Part shown: in pieces, positions 57,230-64,000 of the stretch
Numbering within the stretch: position 1 is the stretch's first letter
Layout of the letters: each line of letters opens with the position of its first letter
Origin: Linum tenue
Taxonomy: Eukaryota; Streptophyta; Magnoliopsida; Malpighiales; Linaceae
Direction: 5' to 3'
Length of the DNA stretch: 64,000 bases
NCBI GenBank assembly: GCA_946122785.1
Contig: CAMGYJ010000002.1
Location: 58,615,703-58,679,702 of the forward strand
The notes under the pieces: generated by a model
The model's input: only the letters and a program-made list of their open reading frames with translations
Told to the model about the DNA's origin: nothing
The model's database searches: none
Position numbers and translations under genes: made by a program

Positions 57230-58600
57230 TTGGATTTTGATTCGAACCATTCTATACACATTTATACCCCTTTATTTTTGTCGTTGAACTAGTGTAGCAT
57301 CGTCTTTGGAGCCATTTTACTCTAGGTTTTGTTATGTTTTTTTAGCATGTTTCAGGCTCTAGCATGCAAAATGGGCAAAAGGATTGAAAGTCGGACGAAA
57401 GTGAGCGAAAACGGGACAAAGTGCTGAAAATTTCATGGATTATTGTTAAGAGCATATGTTCACGGGCTGAGACCGTGAAGATAACGACCAAATTGTGAAG
57501 TTTGCAAGTCTCCAAGAGATTTTGGGCGTCTCACGGGCATTGCACACATCACGGGCGGAAGGCGTGAAGAATGCAAGGAAACCGTGAAGTGTGTAAGTGA
57601 AACGATGCGGTTTGTGCCGACATCACGGTTTTGACACGTGGCCGTAAAGATGGCAATGTCGATTATAAATATGAAGAGAGAGTAAATTTCAAGGGGAGAA
57701 GAGTTTTAGAGAGAGAGATTTGGATATTCTTCTGTATTCTAGAGAGAGAAAGCGACAACCAAGGAAGATTGAAGGGAAATTTGAGCTACCCAAGTTGAAA
57801 GGAGGCCAGATTTCATCTTCAACACCATCCCAAGCAATTAGGAAGAAGGAGTTTCATATTTTCATGGGGTTTTCCTTCTCTACAGTTGTAGTTCTTTCTC
57901 TATGCATGGAGTAGATTTTCTATTCATTTGGATGAAACCCTAGTCAATGATGTTGTAGTTTTGTGAATGCGAACTTTATGTTGTGATTGGCAGGGTTTTT
58001 ATATATTGATTGAGTATTTCTCATGATAATTGAAGGTCCTTGATCAATGATCTCAATTTTGGGGCCAATTAACATAGATGAGAGAATATATCTTTACTGT
58101 AATTTAGGGCATTAGTCAATCATCGCAAGGGGGCCAGGAACGAGGATGATTGGTTTCGTTACGCCATTCGAAGTCATTGGTCGAAGGAGTGGATATGGTT
58201 GCCTAATTGTTTAATCCAGTAGTTTGGTATGCTTCTCTAGTTAGAGCAATCAACTAAGGAGAAGGATTTTCATCTTTTCATGAGATTTTCCTTCTCTATA
58301 GTCGTACTTCTTTCTTTAGGCATGGAGTAGATTTTTTATTTACTTGGATGATGTGAATAGACAAGTTGAAAAAAAGATCATGTAAGGAAATTCATTTCCT
58401 AATGGTATGAGTCACATATTTTATGTATAATCATATTTGCTTTGGTTATGTGTGCTTATTATAAGTTATCTAAATCATGAGCCCATTTTAGAGAGTCTCA
58501 CTCAGTAGCTCATCATGCTCGATTTTTGTTACCAGGAATGTTGAAGGGGGTTGACTTCGTTTGATGGTTGCGTAGTAGATAGGTTATATTTTGTATTTCA
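57230..58600 (+). mobile_element. Degraded Gypsy-type LTR
   Basis: Follows the layout of the intact solo LTR at 11075-12616: a start with CATTTATACCCCTTT and CATCGTCTTTGGAGCC, TTTCAGGCTCTAGCATGCAA, a block of CACGGGC/CCGTGAAG words (57450-57620), a GA-rich leader with AGAGAGAGAAAGCGACAACC (57740-57760), a CATGCATGGAG-type block with TGGAGTAGATTTTCTATTCA (57905-57930), and AAACCCTAG. The CATGGAGTAGATTTT block appears again near 58320, so part is duplicated. Ends and target duplication are not visible. No protein is encoded. Confidence 0.6.
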
Positions 58601-58876
58601 GGACCATCTTTCCTCTTATTAATAGTGATCGAAAGTAAAAAAAAGTAAAGAATTGATGAGTGAAACTTGGCACAATTGAACGATTAGCTATTATTAGCCA
58701 CCATCTTAGTAGCAATCGCGGTGGCCGAGGTGGTACAATAGATGTAGAAAATATGCTTGGTTATGTTTTTATTTGCTCTATGATAATTGGAATAGGCAAC
58801 ACAATAAAAATTAGCTGAAATAAGAGAATCAACTTTAAGCCATCGCTTTCTTGTTGTTTTTTGTAAGATCATATTA

Positions 58877-59144
58877 ATTGTTGAAATAATTCCATCCAAA
58901 GAGTCAACGACTAGATCTCACTATACTCACTTTCTACATTTTTTAGCCTATTTGTTTTTGCGAAACTCATCCCAAAAACTAATCGCCAATATTTTTTTCA
59001 TATATTTTCGTCACACAATTTTCACATAACTCGTCATGTCATATTATTCCTTCCAATATCTTTTACTTTTGTCTTAGTCTCAACATTAATACTAAACCGG
59101 GTATAAAAAAAGTAACTAAACACGTTTCTGCCTTTAGTTGCTAT
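58877..59144 (+). repeat. Direct repeat copy B (268 bp)
   Basis: Second copy of the segment at 56825-57092, same orientation, on the other side of the degraded Gypsy LTR. Copy B is preceded by the piece (58781-58828) that also matches 54568-54613. Confidence 0.75.
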
Positions 59145-59480
59145 CTCCCCCAACTCTACTGTTGATGGCTTCGAGCGCGAGAAGCCTGCACTTGATGAAG
59201 GATTCCCTCTTCTTCTCGACCTGAAACCCTAACTCGATTTTGACCAAGAACAAGTGAAAGACAACAAGGAATGACAATGGAAACTAATGAAGTGAAACAG
59301 AAAGACAAGACACTATAATGTTGATCGGGCTTTGTTTGTAACTGGGCCGGAAACCTCAAGCCAAATCGATTAATCTCTCTGATCCAATAGTACTAAGCAG
59401 TCGAGTAGCTCTACCCAAAACTGCGCGTTTCAGGACTGAAACTTCTTCTTCCTCCTCGTGTTCCTTTGAGATGAATCCCC
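59145..59480. other. Spacer next to the minus-strand Copia LTR
   Basis: No gene is supported. On the minus strand the text ACTATTGGATCAGAGAG (near 59385) is reminiscent of a Copia primer-binding site but has a missing base, so the LTR boundary here is unsure. Confidence 0.35.
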
Positions 59481-60110
59481 TGTTACAATTAAACACTTCA
59501 ACCAAGCAAACACTAACAGAAAACAGAGTAAGATTCACCACCCACAATCAAAACTGGAAGAACAATGCACGTTCGGTTTTTTACGTGGTTTCCAAAGCTG
59601 GGTCAAATGATTCCCAACTCTGACTACTCCACGGTCTAAAGATCACAATGATGTGATTTCCGACGATTCACTAAGCTTGTAGATTGTTTCGATTACAATG
59701 ATTTGCAGCTCCGAAATCACTCAATCCAATCCTGGACTGATGATTGAAACAACTCACTCCCTGATATACTACTAGCAATCCTGCTACTGTGTTTCTCTCA
59801 ACACCCACCCCTAACCCAAATTCTCTCCAGAAGTTGGATCAGCCTTGCTTTTCTTATCACGCACACAAGCTATAATCCAAGCTCTCTCTGTATGAATGAT
59901 CTCCAGAAAAGTAAGTGTCTCATCATTCTCTTCAGCCCTTTATTCAGCAATCACAGTACCGTTACTCTTCCTTTCCTTTTTCGTCCTTGAATTGGTTTAT
60001 GGCAAGAACTTGAAGACTTTCCTTCTTGATTTTTCTGACCGTTCCTTGTTTCTTGTTTTGCACGAAACCATGAGCTCGGTTCGGCTTCATTTGACAAGCT
60101 GCTTCCAACA
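59481..60110 (-). repeat. 3' LTR of the minus-strand Copia element (boundary tentative)
   Basis: On the minus strand a polypurine tract (AAGCTGAGGGGGAGAA, 60126-60111) is followed by TGTTGGAAGCAGCTTGTC at 60110. This is the expected PPT-LTR junction of Copia elements. The text contains a GGAAACCACGTAAAAAACCG box near 59590. TAACA at 59485-59481 is a plausible 3' end, giving about 630 bp. The partner LTR lies outside the window, so the end cannot be confirmed. Confidence 0.5.
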
Positions 60111-60474
60111 TTCTCCCCCTCAGCTTGTCAATGATTCCTTCTTCTGTGACTGTCGTTCCTGCATACATTCAACAAACGATTACGTGCAGACTGTTCTACC
60201 AATCATTATGAGCGCACAAGCAAACTAAGAGGAAAACAGAAGAGGAGTTCTTTTATTTCAGGATCACATCAATCAACACGACACAAGACTCACAAAACTA
60301 GACTCTGAAACTACCTAGGCATACGGGTGCAAAAAAAAACTGAACTAGACTCTAAAACACACATGCTCTTTCAAAGAGCTTTATTCAAGAAAACATAACA
60401 CTTCTGGTTCGACTCCACGACTTAAGGCACACTTAAACTCCCCCTACACAGAACTCCTATGATTTTCCAGTCAC

Positions 60475-61536
60475 TTAGAAAGGGAAAGTTGGGGAGGACA
60501 GGTAGTCAGAGATTTCCCCTTCATCTCCACCCAGCCCTTCATCTCCACCTAGCTCTTCCTCAAGATCGGCAGTGCTGAGTCCATCTTCAAAATTTTCAGC
60601 TGCTAAGGGTTCCTCTGGAACAGCTTCATCAACAGGATCAGCTTCTAAGGGCGCTGCATGAGCTACAGTCCCTTCTCCCCCTGAAGCATTGACACGAGGA
60701 CGCCTACGACCAACAAAAGCATTCACCTTGCGAAGGAAAAACTGAGCACGAAGAGTCTTAATCAGATCGACTCGAGCCACTTTGTAGCGAAGATCAATAC
60801 CCAAACTGCGCAACAGCAGAGTGATTTGAGGAGCAAAAGGAAGCTCCTCATTGTAATTGTCATCACAGTAATGGAGCATGTGATTAAACATGAGATGAGG
60901 GTAGCTGATGGGACGATTTTCTTTGGCACTAGCCAGAATCCACATATCCATAGGATAGATCCTATTGAGTCCATGGGAGCGGGGAAGGAAGACTCGAGTA
61001 ATGAAGAAATGGAGCACTTTGAGATCATCAGGGAGACGTCCAGTGGCAAGCTGAGAAGGATAATATTCACCTGTATCTCTTGTATACAGACGAATAACTT
61101 CAACTTCATTAAAACCAACTTCCTGGAAGTCTCCTTCATCCAGAACTTCAGTACCAGCAATAGGGTACCCGAGAATATATGACAGAATGTCGACCGAGAT
61201 AGTGATCAAATAATTGTACACCACAGTTGTGAAAGTGGGAGGATCAGTGTTGAAACAGGGTTGCATGTTTGCATAGAACATGCGTACAGCTTCTGGACGA
61301 AAGCTGTAGCACTGATCCAGCGAAAGATTTGACCAGCCAACAGCGTTGATCAACCCAGGAATATTCATGTCAAAGCGATTGAAGCGAGCTGGATCAAGGG
61401 AGATAGAGGGACACAAGGGACGATCTTGAAACTTGATCAGATAGCGAGCATAGTCCTCTGCGTTTCTGAAACCCTTTCCAGTAAAGATAGCTGCCTGAGC
61501 CAGATGCAGAGGCACATGGGGATTGATTGCGGCCAT
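60475..61536 (-). CDS. Extra ORF (353 aa) downstream of Copia pol
   Basis: An uninterrupted frame in the same sense as pol, between pol and the polypurine tract. It starts MAAINPHVPLHLAQ at 61536. The middle contains RPEAVRMFYANMQP, VVYNYLITISVDILSYILGY and PYPHLMFNH-like text (SYPHLMFNHMLHYCDDNYNE), resembling the 'putative plant transposon protein' family seen in many plant retroelements. Then come a basic segment (RRRPRVN) and an acidic tail rich in Glu/Asp/Gly. No signal peptide or membrane helix is obvious. Position after pol is where SIRE/Maximus-type Copia elements carry an env-like ORF, but I see no envelope features. Function unknown. Confidence 0.65.
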   Translation of the reverse strand: MAAINPHVPLHLAQAAIFTGKGFRNAEDYARYLIKFQDRPLCPSISLDPARFNRFDMNIPGLINAVGWSNLSLDQCYSFRPEAVRMFYANMQPCFNTDPPTFTTVVYNYLITISVDILSYILGYPIAGTEVLDEGDFQEVGFNEVEVIRLYTRDTGEYYPSQLATGRLPDDLKVLHFFITRVFLPRSHGLNRIYPMDMWILASAKENRPISYPHLMFNHMLHYCDDNYNEELPFAPQITLLLRSLGIDLRYKVARVDLIKTLRAQFFLRKVNAFVGRRRPRVNASGGEGTVAHAAPLEADPVDEAVPEEPLAAENFEDGLSTADLEEELGGDEGLGGDEGEISDYLSSPTFPF

Positions 61537-61804
61537 ACTGATTTAGGAGGGTGCAAGGTTCTTTTGAGAGGGAGAGGGGGAAGTTCGATGGGACAGCACA
61601 CAGCACTCACGAGGGTATAAATATTCTTGCAGAGGGATAGAACGTTAAGGTAAGAAGAATACAGGGATATGAAAATATGGAAGGGTGGAATCAAGATGAG
61701 AAAGAAAATATTTTCTGACCCTAAAGGTTGACAGAAGGAAGGTAAGTCTTGGAGCTAAAGAATAGGAGGGGTCAACTAACAGAAGGATATTGAATGTCAC
61801 AGAA

Positions 61805-64000
61805 TCACTTCAGATTCTCAAGTTCTGACCAGGAAAACATACCTAGCTCACGACGATTCGAAAGAAACAGATCCGAGCCCAAAGGCTTTGTAAAGATATC
61901 AGCCCATTGACTGGAAGTGGGAACAAATTCCAAGGAAATTACACCTTCTTCGACCAACTCTCTAATGAAGTGGTATCTGATTTCTATGTGCTTGGTTGGA
62001 GAGTGCAAGATGGGATATTTGGTCATGTTGATGGCACTAGTATTGTCACAAAGGACAGGAAGAGTTTTTAAGTTAAGACCATAGTCTTGGAGCTGGTGCT
62101 TCATCCACAGAAGTTGAGTACAGCAGCTTCCAGCTGCAATATACTCTGCTTCTGCTGTGGATAATGCAACAGAGTTTTGTTTCTTGCTAAACCAAGAAAC
62201 CAGAGAGGATCCTAGGAAATGGCAAGTGCCAGAAGTGCTCTTCCTATCGATTGTACAACCAGCATAATCAGAATCTGAGTAGCTTATTAGTTCTAAGGAA
62301 GAATTGCTGGGATACCACATACCCAAGTCTGAGGTGCCACTGAGATAACGAAAGATCCTTTTTACTGCAGTTAAGTGACTCTCTTTGGGAGAGCTTTGGA
62401 ATCGAGCACAAACACAGACACTGAACATGATATCAGGGCGACTTGCTGTTAGATACAGCAAGGATCCTATCATCCCTCTATAAAGCTTATCATTAATGGG
62501 AATACCAGATTCATCTTTATCTATTTTGATAGAAGAGGCCATAGGAGTGAGAGCAGATTTAAGATTTCCTAAGTCAAACCGTTTGAGCATGTTTATCAGA
62601 TATTTTGACTGATTGATAAAGATTCCATGAGAAGTCTGTTTAATTTGCAACCCCAGAAAATAGTTGAGTTCCCCCATTAAACTCATTTCAAAGGCATTCT
62701 TCATTTTTTACTCAAACTCTCTACACAGACTTTCACAGGTAGCTCCAAAGATAATATCGTCTACATACACTTGAACCAGAAGGATATGATTGTTTAGTTG
62801 TTTAATGAACAGGGTTTTGTCCACCAGACCTCTCCTAAAACCATTTTCTAGCAGAAAGGAACTAAGTTTGTCATACCAAGCCCTTGGGGCTTGTTTTAAA
62901 CCATACAATGCCTTTTTTTAGTTTATAAACATGATTAGGAAACCTATGGTCTTCGAACCCTGGGGGTTGAGACACAAAAACTTCTTCTTTTAAATCCCCA
63001 TTCAGAAAGGCACTCTTAACATCCATTTGATATAACTAAAAACGTTTTGAACTAGCAAAGGCACATAGCAATCGAATGGCTTCTAAACGAGCCACAGGGG
63101 CAAATGTTTCTTCATGGTCTATCCCTTCTTCCTGGCAGTACCCTTGAGCAACTAATCTGGATTTATTCCTAACCACAGTACCTACCTCATCAGATTTGTT
63201 TTTATAAATCCACTTAGTACCTATTATTACTCGATTCTCAGGTTTAGGAACAAGTTCCCACACATTGGCACGCTCAAACTGATGCATTTCATCAAACATA
63301 GATGCAGTCCAGAATTCATCTTGAAGAGCTTCATGCACATTTTTTGGTTCAACTAAAGACACATAAGCAACAGTAGATGGTAAGGTCTTTGATCGAGTAA
63401 TCATACCTTGATTGATACTTCCTATGATTTGTTCAGGAGGATGTCGTCTCACAATGTAAGCTGGCGGGTGAGCATCTGAATCAGCTGCCTTGGTTCCTTC
63501 TTCTGATTGCATCTGGATGCCTTTCAGATTAGCAGTTGCTTCCTCTGGTTTTTGAACAGTCGTGACACCATCTTCTTTGGTTGCTGACTGCTGCCTTGCA
63601 AGTCCAAAATCGTCATCATCATAGCTATCTGTTCTCACAATAACAGATTCATCAAAAATAACATTGACGGACTCCTCAACCTTGAGGGTCCGTTTATTAA
63701 ACACACGATAAGCCTTGCTAGTTTGGAGTATCCTAGGAACACAAATTCATCAGATTTTGAGTCAAATTTTCCTAGGTGATCTTTTGTGTTCAATACAAAA
63801 CACTTACAACCAAATGCATGAAAATAGCCTAGATTAGGTTTTCTTCCCTTCCATATTTCATAGGGAGTTTTGTTAACACCAGCTCTGATTAAGGCTCGAT
63901 TGACAGTGTAGCAGGCTGTGTTAATAGCCTCAGCCCAGAAATACTTAGGAATACCATAGTCATTCAGCATAGTTCGTGCAATGTCTATAAGAGTTCTATT
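61805..64000 (-). pseudogene. Copia pol, 3' part (integrase end, RT, RNase H), broken
   Basis: Runs off the right edge. From 64000 downward: end of the integrase region (YGIPKYFWAEAINTACYTVN, GRKPNLGYFHAFGCKCFVLN), a frame change near 63700, an acidic linker, RT start ([31 protein letters not shown]), a stop at about 63036, the fingers block, a frame shift in a T-run near 62920, [14 protein letters not shown], catalytic YVDDIIFGAT (about 62755), a stop at about 62708, then RNase H (SYSDSDYAGC, LSTAEAEYIAAGSC) and ADIFTKPLGS near the end. The domain order and wording fit the SIRE/Maximus branch of Copia. At least two stops and two frame shifts make this copy inactive. Confidence 0.85.

Noticed and set aside
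59370..59400. Primer-binding-site-like text TTGGATCAGAG on the minus strand
   Set aside because: One base short of the usual TTGGTATCAGAG and on the outer side of a 3' LTR. Not enough to call a second element.

Overview
This is a window of nuclear DNA from a flowering plant, most likely a eudicot. The genes are split by many short GT-AG introns, and the proteins (guanosine deaminase, eS24, COG3, a plastid DUF1517 protein, MIA40, a WNK kinase) are of plant type. The long gaps between them are filled with plant LTR, LINE, hAT, Mutator-like and Tourist-like elements. The sequence alone does not fix the species.

Host genes, left to right: guanosine deaminase GSDA (minus, 69-1887, 5 exons, 186 aa); ribosomal protein eS24 (minus, 13905-15431, 5 exons, 142 aa); Golgi tether subunit COG3 (plus, 15956-22946, 25 exons, 784 aa); a FLAP1-like DUF1517 plastid membrane protein (plus, 24381-26424, 6 exons, 411 aa); intermembrane-space import oxidoreductase MIA40 (minus, 26906-28140, 4 exons, 152 aa); a WNK1-type kinase (minus, 50852-53783, 7 exons, 719 aa). 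I joined all exons by hand at GT-AG sites and every model stays in frame. These are independent housekeeping or regulatory genes, not a pathway cluster.

Mobile DNA: 2.5-10.4 kb holds decayed LINE pieces, a hAT transposase relic and a Mutator-like MITE. At 10401-13367 is a Pack-MULE with two 368-bp inverted repeats. It carries a fragment of a MIZU-KUSSEI1 (MIZ1/DUF617)-like gene, and a 1542-bp Gypsy-type solo LTR later split that fragment (target duplication GTACC). At 23.3-24.1 kb an inverted-repeat element contains a head-to-head array of 33-bp units. From 28.5 to 38.8 kb there are foldback elements, a second long-TIR MULE, a 0.73-kb imperfect hairpin locus and an RBM42-like gene fragment. 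At 38888-45507 a non-autonomous hAT element (8-bp duplication TCTATTCT) was invaded by a very young Copia element (39963-45352). The Copia LTRs differ at one of 403 sites, its ends are not TG...CA, and one in-frame UAA interrupts its gag-pol. Between 46.6 and 49.8 kb lie a LINE fragment, a small hAT and a Tourist-type MITE. From 54.5 to 59.1 kb there is a Copia solo LTR and degraded repeats. The right end (59.5-64.0 kb) is the 3' half of a minus-strand Copia element with a broken pol and an intact 353-aa extra ORF behind it.

I do not see a clearly new multi-gene system. The most unusual items are the Pack-MULE with its MIZ1 fragment, the 33-bp inverted array, the long hairpin at 37.2-37.9 kb, the young Copia with non-canonical ends and one in-frame stop, and the intact extra ORF behind a dead pol.
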